A stretch of 64,000 nucleotides of DNA from contig NZ_JAMBOQ010000006.1 of the NCBI RefSeq assembly GCF_023715685.1, forward strand, positions 62,001-126,000, written 5' to 3'. This document shows positions 15,950 to 22,906 of the stretch, in pieces. Positions within the stretch are counted from its first letter, which is position 1. Each line of letters opens with the position of its first letter. Source of the stretch: Priestia aryabhattai (GTDB lineage: Bacteria; Bacillota; Bacilli; Bacillales; Bacillaceae_H). Both the position numbers and the translations under genes were made by a program. Below the pieces are notes generated by a model that did not search any database, was not told where the DNA came from, and worked only from the letters and a program-made list of their open reading frames with translations.

Positions 15950-17257
15950 GTGAAACACGCGCGCAAAGTAGCTTTAAGAATTTCAATTATATATATTATT
16001 ATTGGTGCTGTATGGATCTTGATATCTGATAATATATCTAGAACATTAGCGCAAGGTCGTTTTGAAGTATATATTTTTTTTCAACAATACAAAGGTTGGT
16101 TTTTTATTTTAGCTACGGGGATTATTTTATATGGGTTGGTATATAGGAGAGCTTATAAACTAGTGGAGTCCCAGCAAGAGCTCGTAGTGAAAGAACACGA
16201 ACTTCAAACGAGCAATCAGCACTATCAATCTTTATTCAAACATAATCCCGATGGCGTTTTTGAAATAAGTAAAACAGGTGAAGTTCTTCTTGCTAATCCA
16301 GAAGGTGAAGCAATCGTTGGATACTCCAGTGAAGAATTGCAAAAGATGAAACCTTCAGCTCTTATCGCAGCTGAAGAGTTTGATATGTGCAAAGATTATT
16401 TTAAAGAAGTGCTGAATGGAAAAGGTGCTAAGTTCGAAATGAATGTTATCAATAGAAAGCAAGAAAGACGGTTGCTTAGGTGTTCTTTGCTTCCCATCGT
16501 CGTTCATAAGCAGGTGGTAGGTGTATTTATGATTGCACGCGATATTACTACATACCGTCAAGATGAAGAGCTTATGATAACCTCGGAAAAAATGTCGGTT
16601 ATTGGACAAATGGCAGGTGCCGTAGCACATGAAATTAGAAATCCGCTTACTTCTTTAAAAGGTTTTGTACAGGTTATGCAAGCATCTAAGGAAACAAATG
16701 ACACATATTTAGATATCATGATGTCTGAAATTGACCGCATCAACTTAATCTCCAGTGAAATGCTCATTCTTGGAAAAAAGCAGCATGTATCTTTTGAAAA
16801 GACCCATTTATGCGAGATTTTAAAACAAGTTATTACGCTAATGGAAGCGCAGGCTAATTTAAATAATGTTTCTATTTTATTGAAAGAAAAAGCAAAAAGG
16901 CCTATTTATGTTTCGGCTGATGCAAATCAGTTGAAACAAGTGTTCATCAATGTTATCAAAAACGGTGTAGAAGCTATCATTGAGAAAGGTCATATTACAA
17001 TAATAGTTGAAGAAAAAGATACACGAGCATTGATTCACTTTGAAGACAATGGAGTCGGAATGAGTCAAGAGAGGATTGAACAAGTGGGTACGCCGTTTTA
17101 TTCTACGAAAGAAGCTGGCACCGGCTTAGGGCTGGCCGTATGTTACAAAATCATGGAGCGTCATCAAGGTACCATGCATTTTAAAAGCGGTAAAGGAAAA
17201 GGGACAACGGTTACTATTGATATGCCAATTATAGAACGAAACAGCCGCCTCTCGTAG
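15950..17257 (+). CDS. PAS-domain membrane sensor histidine kinase
   Basis: About 435 residues: two N-terminal TM helices (~10-30 and ~45-65) with a very short extracellular loop, PAS domain ~80-195 (HNPDGVFEISKTGEVLLANPEG), HisKA with AHEIRNPLTSLKGFVQVM (His ~225), and HATPase_c with NVIKNGVEAI, DNGVGMS and GTGLGLAVCY. This resembles the sporulation kinases KinB/KinD/KinE or other Spo0F-type orphan kinases; no response regulator follows. Starts TTG 15947 or GTG 15950 are both possible; GTG is better placed for CAGGTGAT. Lies 80 bases after the PAS-STAS gene. Confidence 0.85.
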   Translation: MKHARKVALRISIIYIIIGAVWILISDNISRTLAQGRFEVYIFFQQYKGWFFILATGIILYGLVYRRAYKLVESQQELVVKEHELQTSNQHYQSLFKHNPDGVFEISKTGEVLLANPEGEAIVGYSSEELQKMKPSALIAAEEFDMCKDYFKEVLNGKGAKFEMNVINRKQERRLLRCSLLPIVVHKQVVGVFMIARDITTYRQDEELMITSEKMSVIGQMAGAVAHEIRNPLTSLKGFVQVMQASKETNDTYLDIMMSEIDRINLISSEMLILGKKQHVSFEKTHLCEILKQVITLMEAQANLNNVSILLKEKAKRPIYVSADANQLKQVFINVIKNGVEAIIEKGHITIIVEEKDTRALIHFEDNGVGMSQERIEQVGTPFYSTKEAGTGLGLAVCYKIMERHQGTMHFKSGKGKGTTVTIDMPIIERNSRLS

Positions 17258-17281
17258 TTCAGGGAGGCGGCTGTTTTCTTG
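17239..17281 (+). terminator. Terminator of the kinase gene
   Basis: AACAGCCGCCTC / GAGGCGGCTGTT stem, with a loop containing the kinase stop codon, followed by TTTTCTT. Confidence 0.75.
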
Positions 17282-17630
17282 AAAAAGAGGAAGTAAGTGG
17301 CTGAGCCCTTTACGTCTGGATCCATATAGGACATAAAACCTCCTTCTTATACAAGTTTTCGTCCATAATAAAGAGGATCATATTGTTTTCTATAGAAGCA
17401 ATAGTGTATCATAGTTGAAGCTATGTATATTGATGTAGAAAAGTTAAGGCAACAACCGATTTTTCTACTGATGGATTGACAGGGCCCCTTGAGATAAGAA
17501 AGGTTTATTTGTGAATATACGGAAATTGAGGTCGGTATAGATTTAATGCACATGGCCACTGATAAATTCGTTTAATTGAAATGAAAAAATCGTTTATAAT
17601 ATCGAGAAAAGCATGGAAAAGGAGATAGAT
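17282..17630. other. Intergenic stretch before yfmL
   Basis: No convincing gene. A short frame from ATG 17423 (MYIDVEKLRQQ, stop at 17479) resembles the start of another broken frame near 35507 (YIDVEEIARQ). The helicase promoter should lie in the last 60 bases, where a TATAAT occurs at 17595-17600 without a well-spaced -35 box. Confidence 0.3.
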
Positions 17631-18836
17631 ATGAGTCAGTTTATAGAGACTTTACAGCCTTTTTTACAAGAGGCGTGGAAAAAAGCAGGGTTCAATGAGC
17701 CTACTGCCATTCAAACAAAAGCTATTTCAGAGATTTTAGCTAATAAAGATGTAATAGGAGAATCCCCAACGGGAACAGGGAAGACACTGGCATACTTGTT
17801 ACCTGTCTTACATCGCATTCAGCCGGGACCATCTCATATTCAAGCGGTTATTTTAGCATCTTCCCATGAATTGGTTATGCAAATTCATGGTGAAATTCAA
17901 ACTTGGTCACAGGGAAGCGGTATTTCAAGCGCGGCGTTTATTGGCGGAGCGAATATGAAACGTCAATTAGAAAAACTCAAAAAACGTCCTAATATCATTG
18001 TTGGTACCCCAGGACGTTTGAACGAATTAATTAAAATGAAGAAATTAAAAATGCACGAGGTCAAAACAATTGTGATTGATGAAGCGGATCAATTATTTGT
18101 GCCTGAACATGTTCAAACGGTTCAACAGATTGTAAAAATGGCGTTAAGTGATCGTCAAATCCTAGTCTTCTCAGCTACTGTATCAGAACGTACCAAATCG
18201 CTAGCGAAAGATATGATGAACCACCCTCTTGAAATAGAGGTAGGAAGAGATGAGCTCCCAGCTTCTAAGGTAGAGCATGTATACATCAAGAGTGAAGCTA
18301 GAGATAAAGTGGACGTGCTTAGAAAACTAGTTCGTCAAGAACCAATGAAAGCTTTAGCCTTTTTTAAAGGTATTGATACTCTCATCGAGTTTGAAGAAAA
18401 ATTAACATTTAAGCATGTAGAAGCAGGCTCTTTACACAGTGAAACGAAAAAAGAAGATCGTGCTACGACGATTAAAGGGTTTCGAAAAGGAGATTTCCCT
18501 ATCTTATTAGCAACGGATGTCGCAGCTAGAGGATTAGACATTAAGGGATTGACGCATGTGATTCACATCGATGTTCCTCAAGATGTAGATCAATACGTAC
18601 ATCGCTCAGGTAGAACAGGCAGATCGGGAGCAGAAGGTACAGTCATTTCTCTTGTGACTGAACGAGAAGAACGAAATTTAAAACAAATCGCACGTGAACT
18701 TCAACTTTCATTAGCGAAAAAAGAGCTTTATATGGGCGAAATCGTCGATGAAGGAACAAAAGAGCAGTCCCGTACAGATAAAAAACCTTCGAAAAAGCCA
18801 TTTAACAAGAAAAAGAAACAAAAAGGTCGAATGTAA
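17631..18836 (+). CDS. yfmL: DEAD-box ATP-dependent RNA helicase (YfmL-like)
   Basis: A 401-residue two-RecA-domain helicase: Q motif ~20-27 (EPTAIQ), Walker A SPTGTGKT, DEAD box VIDEADQL (~150), SAT motif, and motif VI HRSGRTGRSG (~325), then a short lysine-rich tail (~370-401) suited to RNA binding. B. subtilis YfmL is of similar length and assists ribosome assembly. The ATG at 17631 follows AAAAGGAGA; an earlier ATG at 17613 overlaps that ribosome site. Gene order with yfmM further on fits the B. subtilis yfm region. Confidence 0.85.
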   Translation: MSQFIETLQPFLQEAWKKAGFNEPTAIQTKAISEILANKDVIGESPTGTGKTLAYLLPVLHRIQPGPSHIQAVILASSHELVMQIHGEIQTWSQGSGISSAAFIGGANMKRQLEKLKKRPNIIVGTPGRLNELIKMKKLKMHEVKTIVIDEADQLFVPEHVQTVQQIVKMALSDRQILVFSATVSERTKSLAKDMMNHPLEIEVGRDELPASKVEHVYIKSEARDKVDVLRKLVRQEPMKALAFFKGIDTLIEFEEKLTFKHVEAGSLHSETKKEDRATTIKGFRKGDFPILLATDVAARGLDIKGLTHVIHIDVPQDVDQYVHRSGRTGRSGAEGTVISLVTEREERNLKQIARELQLSLAKKELYMGEIVDEGTKEQSRTDKKPSKKPFNKKKKQKGRM

Positions 18837-18879
18837 ACTAGGTATTCTGCCTTTTTACAACAGCAGTGTCATAACATAA

Positions 18880-18930
18880 AAAGCAACGTCTACTGCTTTA
18901 TTCCAGCAGCTTGGCGTTGTTTATTTTCTC
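18880..18930 (+). terminator. Probable terminator of yfmL
   Basis: AAGCAACG / CGTTGTTT outer stem with an inner CTGCT / AGCAG stem, followed by a T-rich stretch. Confidence 0.5.
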
Positions 18931-19088
18931 TATTTTTCCTGTATAAATAAGTAAAAAAAGAGAAATGTAGATATTTTTTCCTAGGTATGAAAATAGTTTG
19001 AATGATGGATTTTGTTTTTTGTAACCTTATTTTAACATTACTTTAAGAGACTTCTAATAAAAGAGGAAGAAGGACGTGGGGACATTTT

Positions 19089-19406
19089 ATGGATGCAATT
19101 GATGATCTCTTTGACGACATAGAGCGAAGAAGAAAAAGCAAAGAATATAGTCGAGATGCAGATCAATTAGAATCATATTTACATGAAGTTCAACGTATCA
19201 TGGAATTTCTTGAAGAGGGTATCTATCTGTTTCAAAATTCGCACCAACAATATGCGTCAGATTGGTCAGGGCGTTCTAAGAGCTCATATGAGGATATTTA
19301 TAATGATATTACGCAATCTACTTTTCATCTGTACGACGTAAGGGATGAATTGTTTCAAACTTTACGCTTAGAAATTTCACGATTAAGAGAGTTAGCATCG
19401 GCGTAA
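19089..19406 (+). CDS. WXG100-like small protein at head of T7SS locus
   Basis: A 105-residue all-helical protein, sized and shaped like an ESX/WXG substrate: helix ~20-55, the turn YASDWSGRSKSSYEDIY (W-S-G, ~residues 58-60), and a second helix ~70-103. The W-x-G turn and its position 1.9 kb upstream of yukE argue for a secreted or partner protein of the type VII system. Its ribosome site (GGACGTGGGGAC) is weak. Not a recognised named family. Confidence 0.65.
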   Translation: MDAIDDLFDDIERRRKSKEYSRDADQLESYLHEVQRIMEFLEEGIYLFQNSHQQYASDWSGRSKSSYEDIYNDITQSTFHLYDVRDELFQTLRLEISRLRELASA

Positions 19407-19515
19407 TAAATAACATTATCGACTCACTCCTTTAGAAAGTGAGTCTTTCCGTATAGGCTTAAAAAATGTTTGGATGATGACTGAAGGCTTACAAGAGATA
19501 GGGGGACGGACATAC

Positions 19516-20115
19516 ATGGAGATAAAAGTAAATCCAGAGGTGCTGCAGACATTTGCAGAGCGAATTCAGCAGTCTCATTCACAGACGGCTGATGCACTTC
19601 AAAAACTAAGCTGGGAAGCTACAAATCTACATTTCTTGTCTGTTGCAGATATTGATAAAGTGCTGGACTTGCAGGAAGAGTTACAGCATATGATTCGCAA
19701 ACTTGATTCGCTAACGGAAAATGCACATTTATTAGTAAAAGACACTGCAGAACAAATGAGAAAAGCAGATGGAGAGCTAGAAGGCTCTTCAGGCTGGACG
19801 GAGTTTTGGTCGAGCGTATGGAGCGATGGGAGCACCCATTCACAAGATACGTGGAATGACATAAAGAACTTAAAAGAATGGAATACTTATGACAATATGC
19901 ATAGAACGATTGACAAACCTTTAGGTACTCTTAATGTTATGTGGAATTCGCTTTCTATGTCTTGGGAAGAAAAAGTAGTGAATGGTTCTACATGCAGTCG
20001 AACGGAATTTTTTACTTATGGCGTTATTCAAATGGGATTGGGCATTTTAAATCAGGAGATGAACCCTCCAAACATTACGTTTAGTGACAGTACAGAGGAA
20101 GTGAAGAGAGAATGA
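19516..20115 (+). CDS. LXG/pre-toxin-like T7SS effector lacking a toxin domain
   Basis: A 199-residue protein: N-terminal helical hairpin (~1-95) of WXG/LXG type, a Trp-rich linker (SGWTEFWSSVWSDGS), and a segment MWNSLSMSWEEKVVNGSTCSRTEFFTYG (quoted in parts: MWNSLSMSWEEK, then SRTEFFTYG) that resembles the pre-toxin region of polymorphic toxins. It then ends after about 30 residues without a recognisable toxin domain, so it is either a truncated effector or a carrier. AGGGGGA at ~19498 supports ATG 19516 over the in-frame 19474. The stop overlaps a 22-codon frame by ATGA. Confidence 0.6.
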   Translation: MEIKVNPEVLQTFAERIQQSHSQTADALQKLSWEATNLHFLSVADIDKVLDLQEELQHMIRKLDSLTENAHLLVKDTAEQMRKADGELEGSSGWTEFWSSVWSDGSTHSQDTWNDIKNLKEWNTYDNMHRTIDKPLGTLNVMWNSLSMSWEEKVVNGSTCSRTEFFTYGVIQMGLGILNQEMNPPNITFSDSTEEVKRE

Positions 20116-20180
20116 ATGAAGTATATGATGGCGCTGGAAGTGAAATGGTACAGTTCCTTACAGGGTTGTCTCGTAAATGA
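20112..20180 (+). CDS. 22-residue ORF coupled at both ends
   Basis: Encodes MNEVYDGAGSEMVQFLTGLS plus RK. Its ATG overlaps the TGA of the upstream effector-like gene (ATGA), and its TGA overlaps the ATG of the downstream SseB-like gene (ATGA). Such double coupling suggests it is translated. It has no recognisable domain and may be a relic of a deleted toxin or immunity gene. Confidence 0.4.
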   Translation: MNEVYDGAGSEMVQFLTGLSRK

Positions 20181-20566
20181 AGTATACGTTTAACTTATTA
20201 GAAAAATCGTTAATTGAAGCAATGAAAGATAATAAGAAAATTGCTCAATTTTATAAAACATTAATGAATAGCAAATTATGGCTAGTTGTTAGCTCAGAGC
20301 ATGGAGCATCAGATATATTAATTGCAGAGCACTACGTTCAGACAATGAAAAGTGCAGCGTACCGATATTTACCTGTTTTTTCGTCAAAATATCCTATCGA
20401 ACAGATGCTAAAAGATGAAAAGACCGTATGCGTATCATTTAAGGATATGTTGCCTGTATTAAATGAGGAAACAGCGATATTACTTAATCCTGACACGCCT
20501 CTTTCAAAATTATTCATCCCCGAAGAAATAAGGATGTTAAAAGAAGATCAAAATTATTTTAAGTAG
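20177..20566 (+). CDS. SseB-like domain protein
   Basis: A 129-residue soluble protein resembling the SseB N-terminal domain: LIEAMKDNKKIAQFYKTLMNSKLWL followed by beta strands and RYLPVFSSKYPIEQML, ending with VLNEETAILLNPDTPLS (quoted in short parts only). SseB-domain proteins occur in type III and type VII secretion loci, often as accessory or immunity proteins. It sits between the effector-like gene and the yukE operon and ends in a terminator, so it belongs to the upstream unit. The family call is moderate. Confidence 0.55.
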   Translation: MKYTFNLLEKSLIEAMKDNKKIAQFYKTLMNSKLWLVVSSEHGASDILIAEHYVQTMKSAAYRYLPVFSSKYPIEQMLKDEKTVCVSFKDMLPVLNEETAILLNPDTPLSKLFIPEEIRMLKEDQNYFK

Positions 20567-20649
20567 TAGCCAAAGCGATAACAATAACAAGCGCATATGC
20601 TTGTTCCATCATGTCTGAAGCCTAAGTAAATAGAAGGTAGATAAAAGGA

Positions 20650-20681
20650 GGCAGGGCCTTAAATAGGCTGCTGCTTTTTTA
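20650..20681 (+). terminator. Terminator after the SseB-like gene
   Basis: GCAGGGCCT / AGGCTGCTGC imperfect hairpin followed by six T. It separates the effector unit from the yukE operon. Confidence 0.6.
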
Positions 20682-20885
20682 TTACTAGCAAATAGTTCTA
20701 TAGATAATGAACAAAAATGTAATTTAATAGTCTTATAGTTTTTATTTTCCTTTAAATAGGTACCTATAGATCAGATGGAAAAGGTTTAAATGAGAACAAA
20801 ATCTTGGTTTTTCAGGTTTTATTTGCATTTTTAGGGGTGTTTGTAGATACATATTCTCATTTTTGGAGGCTTTTGCAAGTAACCT

Positions 20886-20914
20886 TTGACCTTATCACTA
20901 GAGTTTCTTACAAT
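20886..20914 (+). promoter_or_regulatory. Sigma-A promoter of the yukE operon
   Basis: TTGACC at 20886-20891, exactly 17 bases, TACAAT at 20909-20914, 35 bases before the yukE ATG. The rest of the 380-base gap before yukE holds the SseB-gene terminator and AT-rich sequence with no other gene. Confidence 0.7.
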
Positions 20915-20948
20915 AATAGTAAATATATAAACCGAAGGAGAGATATGT

Positions 20949-21242
20949 ATGTCAGGAATTATTCGCGTAACACCAGCAGAGCTTCGCGACATGGCAGGTC
21001 GCTATACTAACGAAAGCGGTCAAGTTCAAGAATTAGTAAGCCGTCTTGATACAATGAAAAATCAACTTCAAGACATGTGGGAAGGTGCTTCAAGCGAAGC
21101 GTTTGCTGCTCAATACGAAGAATTAAAACCTTCTTTCGTTGAAATGTCTAACTTACTTACAAAGATTGCTAAGCAATTAGATGACTCTGCAAATGTCCTT
21201 GAAGATACAGATAACCAAATCGCTAGCCAAATCCGCGGTTAA
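20949..21242 (+). CDS. yukE: WXG100 protein YukE (EsxA)
   Basis: A 97-residue helical hairpin with the WEG turn in LQDMWEGASSEAF (~43-45) and a C-terminal helix ending in the secretion-type pattern (residues ~80-92, VLEDTDNQIAS). This is the small secreted substrate of the Gram-positive type VII (Ess/Yuk) system, exported as a dimer. Strong GAAGGAGAGA site. It heads the yukE-D-C-BA-yueB-yueC gene order and is followed by a hairpin that probably lowers expression of the downstream machinery relative to this abundant substrate. Confidence 0.93.
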   Translation: MSGIIRVTPAELRDMAGRYTNESGQVQELVSRLDTMKNQLQDMWEGASSEAFAAQYEELKPSFVEMSNLLTKIAKQLDDSANVLEDTDNQIASQIRG

Positions 21243-21270
21243 CTTCATCTAATAATCTAAGTGAAGTAAT

Positions 21271-21311
21271 AAAAGGAGCGCCCCATTCTCAAAAGATGAA
21301 GGCGCTTTTTC
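21271..21311 (+). terminator. Attenuating terminator between yukE and yukD
   Basis: AGCGCC / GGCGCT arms, an 18-base loop and a T run. Genes continue in the same direction only 25 bases later, so partial read-through is expected. Confidence 0.65.
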
Positions 21312-21335
21312 TATGTTTTGAGGTGATGAAACCCT

Positions 21336-21575
21336 ATGTATATAGAAGTAACAGTAGACTTAAAGCACTATACAGGTGATCGGTTCGATTTGCGACTATC
21401 AAACTATCATTCAATCAAAAAAGTAGTCGAGATCGTTTGGCAAGCTAAAAAGATTACTCAATCACCAAAGGACGGTGCGTGGATACGTGTTTCAAATAAA
21501 AATCTTATTTTCTCGGGAAATGAGACGATGATTAACTGCGGAATTGCCACAGGTGATTGTATCGAAATTCTCTAA
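21336..21575 (+). CDS. yukD: Ubiquitin-like T7SS protein YukD (EsaB)
   Basis: A 79-residue beta-grasp protein. It begins MYIEVTVDLKHY with alternating strands and ends CGIATGDCIEIL, the ubiquitin-fold pattern of YukD/EsaB without a C-terminal diglycine. It is a cytosolic component of the type VII machine, proposed to regulate or assemble the complex. GAGGTGATG precedes the ATG. The next gene starts 14 bases later. Confidence 0.9.
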   Translation: MYIEVTVDLKHYTGDRFDLRLSNYHSIKKVVEIVWQAKKITQSPKDGAWIRVSNKNLIFSGNETMINCGIATGDCIEIL

Positions 21576-21589
21576 AGGAGTCTATTAGA

Positions 21590-22894
21590 ATGTCAGAGAA
21601 GAAACCGACTTACTTAGAAGAACAGCTCGAAGCTGTAATGACGCGTCATAACAATGAATATACATTTGTTTTTCAAAAAGAAAAAATTCGACTTAATCGT
21701 TCTGTTGAAATTGAAATGTTAAAGGATGTAAACACGGCTTTTCAAAAAGAAATCATGATGAGCGATAATGAACTTAAAATAACAATTAAGCCTACCTCTG
21801 AATTTCAACCTTTTACCGCATTAAGGGGAAAAGAAGAACAGCAAAAGTGGCTGTTTGCAGATCAGCTTATTAAAAAGGTAAAGCAGCATTCTTTTTCAAG
21901 GCTGCATTTGTTGATTTGTCCAGAAAATATCATTTTTGATAAAAGTTTAAGTCCTGCTTTTTTACATTATGGAGTGAAAGAAAGTTTACCTCCTTATGAG
22001 TCTAACGAGGAACAAAGCTTTCAAGAGTTAAAGGCTACGATAGCAGCGGCCGTTGACTCATCGCATACATTTGAACAGTATTTTAAGTTATATGAGACCT
22101 TGCAATTAAAAGAAGACGCTAAAAAAATAATGCATATCAGCAATGAGGAAGAGCTGAGTCAATTCGTTCAGCATAAGCTAACCCAAATTGAAAAACATCA
22201 AAAGACACTCGTTCAACTTCCTCAAAAACGCTGGACCATTTTTAAGTTTTCATCTGTGGGTATACTTGTCTTATTAATTCCAGCTCTTATTTATACTTTT
22301 TACTCTTACTTTTTTGCTCAGCCCAAACAAGAAGCGTTTGTAGAAAGCAACGAATACTTTCTTGAAAAAAACTACAGCAAAGTAGTCGACACACTTGAAG
22401 ATTACGATATTGAAAGCATGCCTAAAATTGTGCAATACGAAATAGCAACTTCCTATCTTGTTAATGAAAAGTTAGGAGAGGAGCAAAAAGCAAATGCTTT
22501 AAAGACTATTACGCTTCAGTCAGATCCTCAGTATTTTGCCTATTGGTTTTACATTGGCCGAGGAGACAACAAAAAAGCTCTAGAAGTTAGCAGGTTGTTA
22601 GAAGAACGTTCGTTAATTATCTATGCACTAATGAAATACGAAGGTCAGCTAAAGACAGATAACGATTTAGCGGCTGATAAAAAGCAAGAAGAGCTTGATA
22701 AAGTAGCAAACGAACTTGAAGAATTTAAGAAAGAAAATGATCAGCAAGAAGCGGAAGCAGCCAAGCAGCAAGAAGAGAAACAGGCTGAGGAAGCACAGGC
22801 GGCCAAGCAGCAGGAAGAAGAACAGAAAGCTGCAGAAGCCGAGAAAAAGAAACAAGAAGAGCAGAAAAAACAGCAGGAAGATCAATCGAAGTAG
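21590..22894 (+). CDS. yukC: T7SS membrane pseudokinase YukC (EssB)
   Basis: A 434-residue protein: N-terminal cytosolic pseudokinase domain (~1-215), one TM helix (~222-243, VGILVLLIPALIYTFYS), an extracellular helical domain (~245-360), and a very long Glu/Gln/Lys/Ala-rich coiled coil (~365-434). YukC/EssB is a core membrane subunit of the secretion complex. ATG 21590 is set by AAAGGAG at 21574-21580; the longer frame beginning at 21557 runs back into yukD. The low-complexity tail is longer than needed for the core and may vary between strains. Confidence 0.9.
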   Translation: MSEKKPTYLEEQLEAVMTRHNNEYTFVFQKEKIRLNRSVEIEMLKDVNTAFQKEIMMSDNELKITIKPTSEFQPFTALRGKEEQQKWLFADQLIKKVKQHSFSRLHLLICPENIIFDKSLSPAFLHYGVKESLPPYESNEEQSFQELKATIAAAVDSSHTFEQYFKLYETLQLKEDAKKIMHISNEEELSQFVQHKLTQIEKHQKTLVQLPQKRWTIFKFSSVGILVLLIPALIYTFYSYFFAQPKQEAFVESNEYFLEKNYSKVVDTLEDYDIESMPKIVQYEIATSYLVNEKLGEEQKANALKTITLQSDPQYFAYWFYIGRGDNKKALEVSRLLEERSLIIYALMKYEGQLKTDNDLAADKKQEELDKVANELEEFKKENDQQEAEAAKQQEEKQAEEAQAAKQQEEEQKAAEAEKKKQEEQKKQQEDQSK

Positions 22895-22906
22895 GGAGGT
22901 AGTTGT

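Noticed and set aside
17347..17559. Minus-strand open frame in the gap before yfmL
   Set aside because: No ribosome site, odd composition, no motifs.
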